A stretch of 64,000 nt of DNA from positions 2,356,001 to 2,420,000 of the forward strand of contig NZ_CP107976.1 of assembly GCF_036099295.1 (NCBI RefSeq). Direction: 5' to 3'. The position numbers and the translations under genes are program-made. The notes below the pieces were generated by a model. The model saw only the letters and a program-made list of their open reading frames with translations. It did not search any database and was not told the DNA's origin. This document shows, in pieces, positions 40,546 to 49,946 of the stretch (its first letter is position 1; every line of letters begins with the position of its first letter). This DNA comes from Streptomyces sp. NBC_00358 (GTDB lineage: Bacteria > Actinomycetota > Actinomycetes > Streptomycetales > Streptomycetaceae).

Positions 40546-42933
40546 CTACGCGGTTCCCGTGAGGTGTTCGGGGCGTACCGGCGTCCGGTCGAGCTCCAGA
40601 CCCGTCGCGTTCCGGATCGCCGCGAGGACGGCCGGGGTGGACGACAGGGTCGGGGCCTCGCCGATGCCACGGAGCCCGTACGGGGCGTGGTCGTCGGCGA
40701 GTTCGAGCACATCGACGGGGATGGTCGGTGTGTCGAGGATGGTGGGGATCAGATAGTCCGTGAAGGACGGGTTGCGGACCTTCGCGGTCTTCGGGTCGAC
40801 GATGATCTCCTCCATGACCGCGATGCCCAGGCCCTGGGTGGTGCCACCCTGGATCTGGCCGATGACGGACAGCGGGTTGAGCGCCTTGCCGACGTCCTGG
40901 GCGCAGGCCAGTTCGATGACCTTGACCATGCCGAGTTCGGTGTCCACCTCGACGACGGCGCGGTGCGCGGCGAAGGAGTACTGGACATGGCCGTCGCCCT
41001 GCCCGGTGCGCAGGTCGAAGGGTTCGGTCGGGCGGTGCCGCCACTCGGCCTCGACCTCGACGGCTTCTCCTTCGAGCACGTCGGCGAGGTCGGCGAGGAC
41101 CTCGCCGCCGTCGGTGACGACCTCGCCTCCCTCCAGGAGGAGTTCGGCGGTCGCCCACGCGGGGTGGTACGTGCCGAACTTGCGGCGGCCGAGTTCCAGG
41201 ACCTTCTCGCGGACCAGCTCGCAGGAGTTCTTGACGGCGCCACCGGTGACGTACGTCTGACGCGAGGCGGACGTCGAACCGGCGCTGCCCACCTGGGTGT
41301 CGGCCGGCTGGATGGTCACCTGTGCGACGCCGAGTTCGGTGCGGGCGATCTGCGCGTGGACGGTGACGCCGCCCTGGCCGACCTCCGCCATCGCGGTGTG
41401 CACGGTGGCGACCGGCACACCGCCGACGACCTCCATGCGGACCCGGGCGGTCGAGTAGTCGTCGAAGCCCTCGGAGAAGCCGACGTTCTTGATGCCGACG
41501 GCGTACCCGATGCCGCGGACGACGCCTTCGCCGTGCGTGGTGTTGGACAGACCGCCGGGCAACTGCCGTACGTCGGCCTCCTCGCCCGCGGAGAGCCACT
41601 GCTGCTCGGGCGGCAGAGGCATCGCCTTGACGCGGCGCAGGAGTTCGGCGACCGGGGCCGGTGAGTCGACGCGCTGCCCGGTCGGCAGGAGCGAGCCCTG
41701 CTCCATCGCGTTGAGCTGACGGAACGCGACCCGGTCCATGCCCACCTGGTCGGCGAGCTTGTCCATCTGGGCCTCGTACGCGAAGCACGCCTGGACCGCG
41801 CCGAAGCCGCGCATGGCTCCGCAGGGCGGGTTGTTGGTGTAGAGCGCGATGGCCTCGATGTCGACGTCGTCGACCACGTACGGGCCGACGCCGAGCGAGG
41901 AGGCGTTGCCGACGACCGCCGGGGAGGCCGACGCGTAGGCGCCGCCGTCGAGCACGATCCGTGCCTTGACGTGCGTGAGCTTGCCGTCCTTGGTCGCCCC
42001 GTGCTCGTAGTACAGCTTCGCGGGGTGGCGGTGGACGTGTCCGAAGAAGGACTCGAAGCGGTTGTAGACGATCTTGACGGGCTTGCCGGTGCGCAGCGCG
42101 AGCAGGCAGGCGTGGATCTGCATCGACAGGTCCTCGCGGCCGCCGAACGCGCCGCCGACGCCGGACAGCGTCATCCGGACCTTGTCCTCGGGCAGGCCGA
42201 GCACGGGGGCGATCTGGCGCAGGTCGGAGTGCAGCCACTGGGTGGCGATGTACAGCTCGACGCCACCGTCCTCCGAGGGCACGGCGAGTCCGGACTCGGG
42301 GCCGAGGAACGCCTGGTCCTGCATGCCGAAGGTGTACTCGCCCTTGACGACGAAGTCGGCCCTGCCGGCGGCCTGTTCGGCGTCGCCGCGGACGATCGGC
42401 TGGCGGTGCACGATGTTCGGGTGCGGGACGTGGCCGATGTGATGGTCGTCGCGGCCCTCGTGGACGAGGATCGCGTCGGGCGCGGTCGCGGAGGCCTCGT
42501 CCGTGATGACCGGCAGCTCCCGGTACTCCACCTTGATCTTGGCGGCGGCGCGGCGCGCGGTCTCCGGGTGGTCCGCGGCGACGATGGCGACCGGCTCACC
42601 GTGGTGGCGCACCTTGCCGTGCGCGAGTACCGGGGTGTCCTGGATCTCCAGGCCGTAGTTGCGCACCTCGGTGGGCAGGTCGTCGTACGTCATGACGGCG
42701 TACACGCCGGGCTGCGCGAGGGCCTCGGAGGTGTCGATGGACACGATCTCGGCGTGCGCGACCGTGGAGCGCAGGATCTGGCCCCACAGCATGTCCTCGT
42801 GCCACATGTCGGAGGAGTACGCGAACTCGCCGGTGACCTTGAGGGTGCCGTCCGGGCGGAGCGTGGACTCGCCGATCCCGCCCTTGGTCCTGGAGCCCTG
42901 CGTGATGTTCGTGGGTGTTCCGGTCGTCCCCAT
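40546..42933 (-). CDS. Xanthine dehydrogenase, molybdopterin-binding subunit
   Basis: 795 residues. Recognised: KVTGEFAYSSDM, MQDQAFLGPESGLAVP, GVGGAFGGREDLSMQ, PPCGAMRGFGAVQACFAYE (the Arg of the active site), AEVGQGGVTVHAQIA, GSTSASRQTYVTGGAVK and the C-terminal LRGIGEAPTLSSTPAVLAA with the catalytic Glu. It oxidises hypoxanthine and xanthine to urate with the Fe-S and FAD subunits. The ATG lies 2 nt after the Fe-S subunit stop. Confidence 0.95.
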   Translation of the reverse strand: MGTTGTPTNITQGSRTKGGIGESTLRPDGTLKVTGEFAYSSDMWHEDMLWGQILRSTVAHAEIVSIDTSEALAQPGVYAVMTYDDLPTEVRNYGLEIQDTPVLAHGKVRHHGEPVAIVAADHPETARRAAAKIKVEYRELPVITDEASATAPDAILVHEGRDDHHIGHVPHPNIVHRQPIVRGDAEQAAGRADFVVKGEYTFGMQDQAFLGPESGLAVPSEDGGVELYIATQWLHSDLRQIAPVLGLPEDKVRMTLSGVGGAFGGREDLSMQIHACLLALRTGKPVKIVYNRFESFFGHVHRHPAKLYYEHGATKDGKLTHVKARIVLDGGAYASASPAVVGNASSLGVGPYVVDDVDIEAIALYTNNPPCGAMRGFGAVQACFAYEAQMDKLADQVGMDRVAFRQLNAMEQGSLLPTGQRVDSPAPVAELLRRVKAMPLPPEQQWLSAGEEADVRQLPGGLSNTTHGEGVVRGIGYAVGIKNVGFSEGFDDYSTARVRMEVVGGVPVATVHTAMAEVGQGGVTVHAQIARTELGVAQVTIQPADTQVGSAGSTSASRQTYVTGGAVKNSCELVREKVLELGRRKFGTYHPAWATAELLLEGGEVVTDGGEVLADLADVLEGEAVEVEAEWRHRPTEPFDLRTGQGDGHVQYSFAAHRAVVEVDTELGMVKVIELACAQDVGKALNPLSVIGQIQGGTTQGLGIAVMEEIIVDPKTAKVRNPSFTDYLIPTILDTPTIPVDVLELADDHAPYGLRGIGEAPTLSSTPAVLAAIRNATGLELDRTPVRPEHLTGTA

Positions 42934-42935
42934 GG

Positions 42936-43538
42936 TCAGACCGCCTCGGACTGCCGGGCGGCCGCGAGGCGGACCGCGTCCATGATCTTCTCGTAGCCGG
43001 TGCAGCGGCACAGGTTGCCCGAGAGCGCCTCGCGGATGTCCGCGTCGGTCGGGTTCGGGGTGCGCTCCAGCATCTCGTCCGCCGCGATCAGCAGGCCCGG
43101 GGTGCAGAAGCCGCACTGGACGGCTCCGGCGTCGATGAACGCCTGCTGGACGGGGGCGAGTCGGGTGCCCTCGCCGGTCTGCGAGTCGTGCCCCTTGGCC
43201 GCCCAGCCCTTGGCCTCGTCGAGCGAGATCCCTCTTCCGTCGGGGGTGTTGGACGCCCCGGTGGCGCAACCCCCGTGCTCCGCGCGCTGTTCGGCGAAGT
43301 CGGCGAGCCCCTCGACGGTGACGACCTCGCGGCCCTCGACCTGACCCGCGGCGACCAGGCACGAACACACCGGAACGCCGTCCAGGCGGACGGTGCAGGA
43401 GCCGCATTCGCCCTGCTCGCAGGCGTTCTTGGACCCGGGCAGGCCGAGTCGCTCGCGCAGCACGTACAGGAGGCTCTCGCCCTCCCAGACGTCGTCGGCC
43501 TCCTGACGGCGGCCGTTGACCGTGAAATTGACGCGCAT
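42936..43538 (-). CDS. Xanthine dehydrogenase, 2Fe-2S subunit
   Basis: 200 residues. Plant-ferredoxin-type cluster CEQGECGSCTVRLDGVPVCSC and the second cluster CGFCTPGLL...NLCRCTGYEKI. A ~45-residue insertion between the two domains (EHGGCATGASNTPDGRG...) is longer than in most bacterial homologues. It passes electrons from Mo to FAD. ATG/TAA overlap with the FAD-subunit stop. Confidence 0.95.
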   Translation of the reverse strand: MRVNFTVNGRRQEADDVWEGESLLYVLRERLGLPGSKNACEQGECGSCTVRLDGVPVCSCLVAAGQVEGREVVTVEGLADFAEQRAEHGGCATGASNTPDGRGISLDEAKGWAAKGHDSQTGEGTRLAPVQQAFIDAGAVQCGFCTPGLLIAADEMLERTPNPTDADIREALSGNLCRCTGYEKIMDAVRLAAARQSEAV

Positions 43539-44428
43539 TACGCGACTCCCTCCGTACGGGCGGCGCTGCCGCGATAGGACTCCCAGGTCCACATCAGCGT
43601 GCGGCGGGCCATGACGCCGACCGCGTGGCGGCGGTAGCTCGCCGTGCCGCGGACGTCGTCGATCGGGTTGCAGGCGGCGGAGCACAGTGCGGCGAACTGC
43701 TTGGCGACCGACGGGGTGATGATCTTGCCGTTGTCCCAGAAGCCGCCCTCGTCGAGCGCCGCGTTCAGGAACTCCTCGGCGGTCTTCGCGCGGACCGGGG
43801 TCGGCGCGGCCGAGCCGATGCCGGTGCGGACCGTACGGGTCTCGGGGTGCAGGGCCAGGCCGAAGGCGCACACCGCGATCACCATGGCGTTGCGGGTGCC
43901 GACCTTCGAGTACTGCTGCGGTCCGTCGGCCTTCTTGATGTGGACGGCGCGGATCAGCTCGTCGGGCGCCAGCGCGTTGCGCTTCACGCCGGTGTAGAAC
44001 GCGTCGATCGGGATCAGCCGAGAGCCGCGCACCGACTCGGCCTCGACCTCGGCGCCCGCCGCGAGGAGGGCGGGGTGGGCGTCGCCGGCCGGGGAGGCGG
44101 TACCGAGGTTGCCGCCGACGCCGCCGCGGTTGCGGATCTGCGGGGAGGCCACGGTGTGGGAGGCGAGGGCCAGCCCGGGGAGCTCCCCGCGCAGGTTCTC
44201 CATGATCCCGGTGTACGGGACGGAGGCGCCCAGGCGCACGCTTCCCTCGCCGACCTCCCACTCGCTCAGTTCTCCGATGCGGTTCAGGTCGAGGAGGTAC
44301 TCGGGCCGGCGGTGATCGAAGTTGATCTCGACCATCACGTCGGTGCCACCCGCAATCGGCACAGCGGTGGGGTGCTCGGCCTTGGCGGCGAGCGCCTCCT
44401 CCCAACTGGCGGGGCGAAGGAAGTCCAT
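43538..44428 (-). CDS. Xanthine dehydrogenase, FAD-binding subunit
   Basis: 296 residues of the CoxM/XdhB type: IAGGTDVMVEIN and IRNRGGVGGNLGTASPAGD are the FAD-binding loops; the C-terminal CO-dehydrogenase flavoprotein domain includes YRRHAVGVMARRTL. First gene of the three-subunit operon (FAD, Fe-S, Mo), transcribed away from PucR. Confidence 0.95.
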   Translation of the reverse strand: MDFLRPASWEEALAAKAEHPTAVPIAGGTDVMVEINFDHRRPEYLLDLNRIGELSEWEVGEGSVRLGASVPYTGIMENLRGELPGLALASHTVASPQIRNRGGVGGNLGTASPAGDAHPALLAAGAEVEAESVRGSRLIPIDAFYTGVKRNALAPDELIRAVHIKKADGPQQYSKVGTRNAMVIAVCAFGLALHPETRTVRTGIGSAAPTPVRAKTAEEFLNAALDEGGFWDNGKIITPSVAKQFAALCSAACNPIDDVRGTASYRRHAVGVMARRTLMWTWESYRGSAARTEGVA

Positions 44429-44814
44429 GAGTGGCTCTCTTCATTCGTGTCGTGGGTCGTTCTGATCAAGCCAGATCGTGTGCGGGCGGCCCGGCTCGTT
44501 CATGAGGTGTTCACGTGGAGTGAAGTCAGTACACAGCCGCGTCCCGCACCGGGGTCAGTCACCGAAACCATGAAGGAGTTGGCTGGCCAGCGCGTGCATC
44601 TTGTAGATTCGTATGAACCGAGGTCATCAGCAACCTCTTCGTTTTTCTGTGGAAACAGAGAGCACAGCTCTTGAATGCCCAGGACACAGGCCCAAGGGGC
44701 CGGGACCACCGATTCTCGGAACCCACGGACCGGCTCCTCGGAGCGCGGGGACCACCGGCGGGCCTCACCCACGATCCATCGTAGATTTCGAGACAAAGAA
44801 CGGCGGCGACGAGA
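44429..44814. promoter_or_regulatory. Divergent promoter region of pucR and xanthine dehydrogenase
   Basis: 386 bp without a gene and clearly AT-richer than its surroundings around 44580-44700. It includes the inverted repeat TCTGT-GGAA-ACAGA (44647-44660) and a nearby GAGC-ACA-GCTC. These are candidate PucR or polymerase sites; I see no clean -35/-10 pair to commit to. Confidence 0.6.
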
Positions 44815-46488
44815 ATGCGGCTGCGCGCACTGCTGGACACCGACGCGCTGGGCCTGCGGCTGCTCGGCGGCGAGGACGAGCTCGACCGCGGCGTACGCGG
44901 TGTGATGACCACCGACCTCAAGGACCCCAGCCGCTATCTCTCGGGCGGCGAGCTGGTCCTCACCGGTCTGGCCTGGCGGCACGACGCCGACGACTCCGAG
45001 CCCTTCGTCCGCATCCTCGCGGGCGCCGGGGTCGCGGCCCTGGCCGCGGGTGAGGCGGAGCTCGGGGACATCCCCGACGATCTGGTCCTGGCCTGCGCCC
45101 GGCACCGGCTGCCGCTGTTCGCCGTGAACGAGTCGGTCGCCTTCGCCACGATCACCGAGCACGTCGTACGTCAGGTGTCGGGCGAGCGCGCCGGGGATCT
45201 GGCCGCCGTGGTCGACCGGCACCGCCGGATGATGACCTCGGGCCCGGCCGGCGGCGGCCCCGACGTGGTCCTCGACCTGCTCGGCACCGACCTCGACCTG
45301 CGCGCCTGGGTCCTCTCGCCCGCCGGCCGGCCCATCGCGGGCTCGAAGGTCGGGGGCGCCGCGCTGCCCGCGGACACCTGCGCCAAGCTGGCCGCCGAGC
45401 ATCTGTCGGCGGTCCGCACCGGGCGCCGGGCACCGCACCGGGTGACGGTGGGCCCCGCGATGTACTCACTCTTCCCGATCCGCTCGTCGGGACGCGCCGC
45501 GGGCGCCTCCCGCGACGTACGCGAGACGGTGCTCTCCGACTGGCTGCTCGCCGTCGAGGCGGACGCAGGGGACTGGCCCGAGGAGCGGCTCGACCTGCTC
45601 CAGGGCGTCACCCAGCTGATCGCGGTGGAGCGGGACCGGCGGGACGCGTCGCGCACCGTCCGGCGGCGGCTCGCGCAGGAAGTCCTCGAACTGGTCCAGA
45701 CGGGTGCGGCGCCCGCCGAGATCGCGGCACGGCTGCGGGTCGCGGCACCGGTGCTGCTGCCGGGCCTGGGGGCGGCCCCGCACTGGCAGGTCGTGGTGGC
45801 GCGGGTCGAGTGGGACGGCGGCGCCATCGAGGGCGGCCCGGTCGCCCAGGCGCTGCTGGAGGAGATCCTCGTGGACCCGCTGTCGCCGGGCCCGGAGCAC
45901 TCCGACCGGATCGCCGTCGCCCACACGGGCGACGAGGCGGTCGCTCTGGTCCCTCTTCCGACGGGCCCGTCGGAAGAGGACGGCACCGAGCCCGGTCTGC
46001 ACGCCGACACGCTGCTGGCCGCCGTACGGGACCCGCTGTCGGCCGGCCTGAACGACGACGGGCGGCTCACGCTCGGCGTCAGCGCGACCGTCCACTCGGC
46101 GGAGGGTCTGCGCGGCGCGCTGGAGGAGGCCCGGCACGCCCGCCGGGTCGCCGCGGCACGCCCCGGGCGGGTCTGCGCGGCCGGACACCAGGAGCTGGCC
46201 TCGCACGTCCTGCTGCTGCCCTTCGTCCCGGACGACGTGCGCCGCGCGTTCACCGCCCGGCTGCTGGACCCGCTGCGCGAGTACGACAGCCGGCACCGCG
46301 CGGAGCTGATTCCGACCCTGGAGGCGTTCCTGGACTGCGACGGCTCCTGGACGCGCTGCGCCGCCCGGCTGCACCTCCATGTCAACACGCTGCGCTACCG
46401 CGTCGGCCGTATCGAGCAGTTGACGAGTCGTGATCTGTCGCGCCTGGAGGACAAGTTGGACTTCTTCCTGGCACTGCGGATGAGCTGA
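44815..46488 (+). CDS. PucR-family purine catabolism regulator
   Basis: 557 residues. N-terminal PucR domain (GVMTTDLKDPSRYLSGGELVLTGL ... LPLFAVNESVAFATI), a middle GGDEF-like region, and the C-terminal PucR HTH with TLEAFLDCDGSWTRCAARLHLHVNTLRYRVGRIEQL. PucR regulators control purine degradation genes in response to a purine intermediate. Its divergent position from the xanthine dehydrogenase operon makes that operon the probable target. Confidence 0.93.
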   Translation: MRLRALLDTDALGLRLLGGEDELDRGVRGVMTTDLKDPSRYLSGGELVLTGLAWRHDADDSEPFVRILAGAGVAALAAGEAELGDIPDDLVLACARHRLPLFAVNESVAFATITEHVVRQVSGERAGDLAAVVDRHRRMMTSGPAGGGPDVVLDLLGTDLDLRAWVLSPAGRPIAGSKVGGAALPADTCAKLAAEHLSAVRTGRRAPHRVTVGPAMYSLFPIRSSGRAAGASRDVRETVLSDWLLAVEADAGDWPEERLDLLQGVTQLIAVERDRRDASRTVRRRLAQEVLELVQTGAAPAEIAARLRVAAPVLLPGLGAAPHWQVVVARVEWDGGAIEGGPVAQALLEEILVDPLSPGPEHSDRIAVAHTGDEAVALVPLPTGPSEEDGTEPGLHADTLLAAVRDPLSAGLNDDGRLTLGVSATVHSAEGLRGALEEARHARRVAAARPGRVCAAGHQELASHVLLLPFVPDDVRRAFTARLLDPLREYDSRHRAELIPTLEAFLDCDGSWTRCAARLHLHVNTLRYRVGRIEQLTSRDLSRLEDKLDFFLALRMS

Positions 46489-46623
46489 CCCAGATGCCCC
46501 CGGGTGGGCGACCCGCACCCAATGACTTTGTGAAATCCTTCACCTACCCCCTTGGCCGCGCCCGGTGATCCGTGCTGAGATGCCACCACTCAACAGCTCA
46601 ATGGTGTGCTCGGGGAGGGCAAC

Positions 46624-47397
46624 GTGGCGCATACCGCCATGTCTGGTACCGGAACCACTGCAGGGGACGATCCACTCCAGACCGCGGTATGGCGGCTGCG
46701 TTCGCGCGCCTGCTGGGCCGACGCGGCGGCGCTGATACAGCCGCACACGGCGGGGGCCGCCCTGCAGAGAGCGTCGCTCCTGGTCGAGCGCTGTCTCTAC
46801 ACCGAGCAGGGCTGGGCCGAGGCGGAGGACGCGCTGCGCACCGCCGAGGCACTGGCACAGAGCGACGACGAGCGCGGCGCGGCGGCCTGTGAGCGGGGTC
46901 AACTCGCCTATGCCGCCACGCTGCTGAGCGTGCGCGACCGGGCCGACGAGGCACGTGCGGCGCTCGGCCGGGCCGCAGCGCTGCTCGCGCCGGGGGCGCC
47001 CGGCAGGGCCCTGCTGGACTTCCGGCGCGGGCTGCTGGCCGAGAATCTGGCGCACGCGCCGCAGGCGGCCCGCGCCGCGTACCGGCGGGCGCACGCGGGA
47101 GCGACCGCCCAGAACGACGCGCTGCTCATGTCCTTCACCTGGCGGCACCTCGCCGGACTCTCGCTGCGCGAGGGGGAGTTGGCGGAGGCCCGGCACGGCT
47201 TCGCCGAATCGCTGCGGATCCGGGAGGAGCTGGGGTATCTCGTCGGTACGGCCCCGGCGCTGGCGTCACTGGCCGACGCCGAGACCGAGCCGGAGGCGTC
47301 GCGGCTCCGGGCGGAGGCGGGGCGCCTGTTCCGGCTGCTCGGGGGTGTACCCATCTGGCTGGCGGCCCAGTTGAACCCGCCCGCGGCGACGGCCTGA
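46624..47397 (+). CDS. TPR-type helical repeat protein
   Basis: 257 residues from the GTG with GGGAGGG 5 nt upstream. Almost entirely Ala/Leu/Glu/Arg helices with about five tetratricopeptide-like units (GWAEAEDALRTAEALAQ, DEARAALGRAAALL, LAEARHGFAESLRIREELG). No enzymatic motif or signal peptide; probably a cytoplasmic scaffold or regulator partner. Specific role unknown. Confidence 0.78.
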   Translation: MAHTAMSGTGTTAGDDPLQTAVWRLRSRACWADAAALIQPHTAGAALQRASLLVERCLYTEQGWAEAEDALRTAEALAQSDDERGAAACERGQLAYAATLLSVRDRADEARAALGRAAALLAPGAPGRALLDFRRGLLAENLAHAPQAARAAYRRAHAGATAQNDALLMSFTWRHLAGLSLREGELAEARHGFAESLRIREELGYLVGTAPALASLADAETEPEASRLRAEAGRLFRLLGGVPIWLAAQLNPPAATA

Positions 47398-47717
47398 CCA
47401 CACCGGGCGGGCGGACACTCCGCCCGCCACGGCCACCGCTCACCCACCCGGCCCGCGGACGGACCCCCGACACCCCGGGCGGCCCTGCCGGCACACGCCT
47501 CGCGCGGGCACGGGCGGCACGCCACGCGGGCGGCGGGCACGGGCCAGGGGCCGGACCGCCGCAGAAGCGACCGGCGGCGCGCCTCACCTGCGGGACGGGC
47601 CGGACGTCTCCCGGATCGGACCGGCGGGCGGGGTGGACGGCCCCTGGACGGCGCGGGCCCCGGACGGGGCGTGGGCACGCCCGGCGGACGGGATCGTGCG
47701 TCAGGACTGTGGGCGTC
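47398..47717. other. Convergent intergenic region
   Basis: 320 bp of very GC-rich sequence between the TPR and GntR genes. It holds one terminator hairpin (47406-47428); apart from that I see no gene, repeat or promoter. Confidence 0.6.
47406..47428 (+). terminator. Terminator hairpin after the TPR gene
   Basis: Perfect 10-bp stem GGCGGGCGGA / TCCGCCCGCC with a 3-nt loop, 8 nt past the stop. Confidence 0.75.
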
Positions 47718-48908
47718 TCAGGGGGCGCCGGTGAAGTGCTCGCGCACCAGGGCCTGGACGACCGTCAGATCCTCGGCGATCAACGCGTCCAGCAGCGCGG
47801 TGTGTTCGGCCGCGTCGGCCACCAGGTCGGCGCGGCCCCGGGAGACGGGACCGCCGACGAGCGGCCACTGGGCACGCCGGTGCAGATCGTCGGCGATCCG
47901 CACCAACTGCGCGTTGCCCGCGAGGGCGAGAACCGCGCGGTGGAAGGACCGGTCGCACTCCGCGTAGGTCGCGCGGCAGCCCGAGGACGCGGCCCGCACG
48001 GTGGCCTCGGCGAGCGGACGCAGCTCGGCCCAGCGCGCGGCGGGCACGGTGCGTGCGAGGCGGAGCATCACCGGAACCTCGATCAGGCCCCGGATCTCGG
48101 CGAGTTCGGCCAGTTCCCGGGTGCCGCGCTCGACGACGCGAAAGCCCCGGTTGGGAACGACCTCGACGGCTCCTTCGAGGGCGAGTTGCTGCATCGCCTC
48201 CCGGACGGGCGTCGCGGACACCCCGAAGCGTTCACCGAGCGCGGGCGCCGAGTACACCTCGCCGGGGGCGAGTTCACCCGCGACGAGCGCGGTGCGCAGC
48301 GCGTCGAGGATCTGTCCGCGCACGGAGGCGCGCTGCACGACGGGCCGCGCGGTCTCGGCGCGTACGACGGGGCGGGCGTCGTCGCCGCGTACGGGACGGA
48401 CGTTCTCCGCGTGCGCGGCGAGGCCGATGCCGTCGACGCGTACGGGGCGCGCGCTCTCGGAACGTCCTCCGGGGCGCGTCTCGTCGGTGTGTGCGGGGCG
48501 GTTGTTCCCGGGGCGTACGGCGGGGTCGGGGCTCCCGGGGCGTACGGGCGTGCGGGCGTCGTCCACACGGGCCGCGGGGCGGGTGCCCTCGGCGCGCGGG
48601 CGCGGGATCGGCACCTCGCTGTGGGTGTGCTCCCCGCGAGCCGCCGCGGGGGCCTCGGCCGACCCGCCGCCGGGTCCGGCGCTCGACCCGCCGCCGCGTC
48701 CAGCACCCGCCCCTGCGTCGATCCCGGTGCCGGGGTCGATGCCGGGGTCGGTGCCGGGTCCGTCGCCCGTGGCGCCCGCGGGGACTCCCCTGGGCCGGCG
48801 CACGTCGGCGGCACCCGCCTGCTCCGGGACCCGGAAGGCGCTCGCGAGGGTGTCCGGGGCCCACGACCCTGCGGAGCCGTGCGCGCTGCGCGGACCGGAC
48901 TGCTCCAC
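47718..48908 (-). CDS. GntR/FadR-family regulator with long disordered N-terminus
   Basis: 396 residues from the GTG with GGAGGAGG 5 nt upstream. The last ~215 residues are a normal FadR-type regulator: HTH (LRTALVAGELAPGEVYSAPALGERFGVSATPVREAM) and an FCD effector domain (AEIRGLIEVPVMLRL, CDRSFHRAVLALAGN, HTALLDALI). The first ~180 residues are Gly/Ala/Pro/Arg low complexity with repeated ARPV/VRPV motifs. Target genes unknown; the start is firm only on the ribosome-site evidence. Confidence 0.85.
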   Translation of the reverse strand: MEQSGPRSAHGSAGSWAPDTLASAFRVPEQAGAADVRRPRGVPAGATGDGPGTDPGIDPGTGIDAGAGAGRGGGSSAGPGGGSAEAPAAARGEHTHSEVPIPRPRAEGTRPAARVDDARTPVRPGSPDPAVRPGNNRPAHTDETRPGGRSESARPVRVDGIGLAAHAENVRPVRGDDARPVVRAETARPVVQRASVRGQILDALRTALVAGELAPGEVYSAPALGERFGVSATPVREAMQQLALEGAVEVVPNRGFRVVERGTRELAELAEIRGLIEVPVMLRLARTVPAARWAELRPLAEATVRAASSGCRATYAECDRSFHRAVLALAGNAQLVRIADDLHRRAQWPLVGGPVSRGRADLVADAAEHTALLDALIAEDLTVVQALVREHFTGAP

Positions 48909-49018
48909 GGGTCCTCCTCCGGGTCGGTCGCACATGGGGGCATGGCGTCTGTTGTTACTCGTCCGTCAAGCACGATAGGCGCACATGGCCTCAGTTCAAA
49001 CACCCACCAGGCGAGGTA

Positions 49019-49033
49019 AGGTAAGGCTTACCT
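49019..49033. promoter_or_regulatory. Iron box (IdeR/DmdR type)
   Basis: AGGTAAGGCTTACCT is a perfect 15-bp palindrome resembling the core of the IdeR/DmdR operator (TTAGGTTAGGCTAACCTAA). It lies about 10-30 nt upstream of the ferric-reductase-like gene, so this gene should be repressed by iron. Confidence 0.85.
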
Positions 49034-49061
49034 GCTAACGATCGTGAAGCGATGGTTCCGC

Positions 49062-49946
49062 ATGTCCGCTCCCGCCCTGCCCGTCGACGCCTCCCCGAAC
49101 GTCCCGGCCGGCCCCGGCCTGCCGGGCGCCACCGCGTCGCCCGTGACGGAGGCGTACGCACGGCTGAGCGCGGTCTTCCCAGGGCTGGCCGTCACCGAGC
49201 TGACGGCCGGGGAAGCGGCCCCGCGGGGCGCGGGCTGGGCGGCCGCCGCCCGGCTCGCGGAGGGCGGGCCCGGCCTCGACGAGTTTCTCGCCTGGGACGA
49301 GGCCCAGGTGCTCCGCGACCACGGCCGGCGGGCACGGCCCGACGTCGTCGCGAGTTTCGGCCTGCACCGGTACGCCTGGCCCGCCTGCCTGCTGATCACC
49401 GTGCCGTGGTTCCTGCTGCGCCGGGTCCCCCGCCTGCCTGTGGAGGACGTCACATTCCAGCGCGAGACCGGCCGGATGGCCGTCCGCGTCGACGCGTTCG
49501 CCTGCCTGCCCGACGACCCGGCCGCCGGCCTGCCGGGTGCCAGGGTCGTCCCGGACGAGGAGGCGCTGCGGGCGGAGGTACGGGCCGCGGTCGCCGAGCA
49601 CCTCGAACCGGTCCTCGGCGGATTCGGACCGCGGACGCGGCGCCGCGGACGTGCGCTGTGGGGCATGGCGACCGACGAGATCGTCGAGGGCCTCTGGTAT
49701 GTCGCCCGGCTGTTCGGCGAGGAGCGGCGCGCGCTGCGCGAACTGGAGCTGCTGCTGCCCGGCTCGACCCGGCCGTACGCCGGTTCGGCGGCCTTCCGCG
49801 AACTGACCGGCCCGGACGGGGAGTCCCTGCCCACCCGCGACCGGGTGAGCTGCTGCCTCTTCTACACACTGCGCCCCGCCGACACCTGCGACACCTGCCC
49901 GCGCACCTGCGACACGGACCGCGTCGCCAGGTCGACGGCCGCCTAG
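49062..49946 (+). CDS. FhuF-like ferric siderophore reductase (2Fe-2S)
   Basis: 294 residues. The C-terminal motif RVSCCLFYTLRPADTCDTC gives the four Cys (C-C-x10-C-x2-C) of the FhuF 2Fe-2S group; the middle contains HRYAWPACLLITVPWFLLRR and VTFQRETGRMAVRVDAF. These proteins release iron from ferric siderophores in the cytoplasm. I chose ATG 49062; a GTG at 49044 (six codons earlier) is possible, and neither has a strong ribosome site. The iron box just upstream agrees with the role. Confidence 0.88.
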   Translation: MSAPALPVDASPNVPAGPGLPGATASPVTEAYARLSAVFPGLAVTELTAGEAAPRGAGWAAAARLAEGGPGLDEFLAWDEAQVLRDHGRRARPDVVASFGLHRYAWPACLLITVPWFLLRRVPRLPVEDVTFQRETGRMAVRVDAFACLPDDPAAGLPGARVVPDEEALRAEVRAAVAEHLEPVLGGFGPRTRRRGRALWGMATDEIVEGLWYVARLFGEERRALRELELLLPGSTRPYAGSAAFRELTGPDGESLPTRDRVSCCLFYTLRPADTCDTCPRTCDTDRVARSTAA

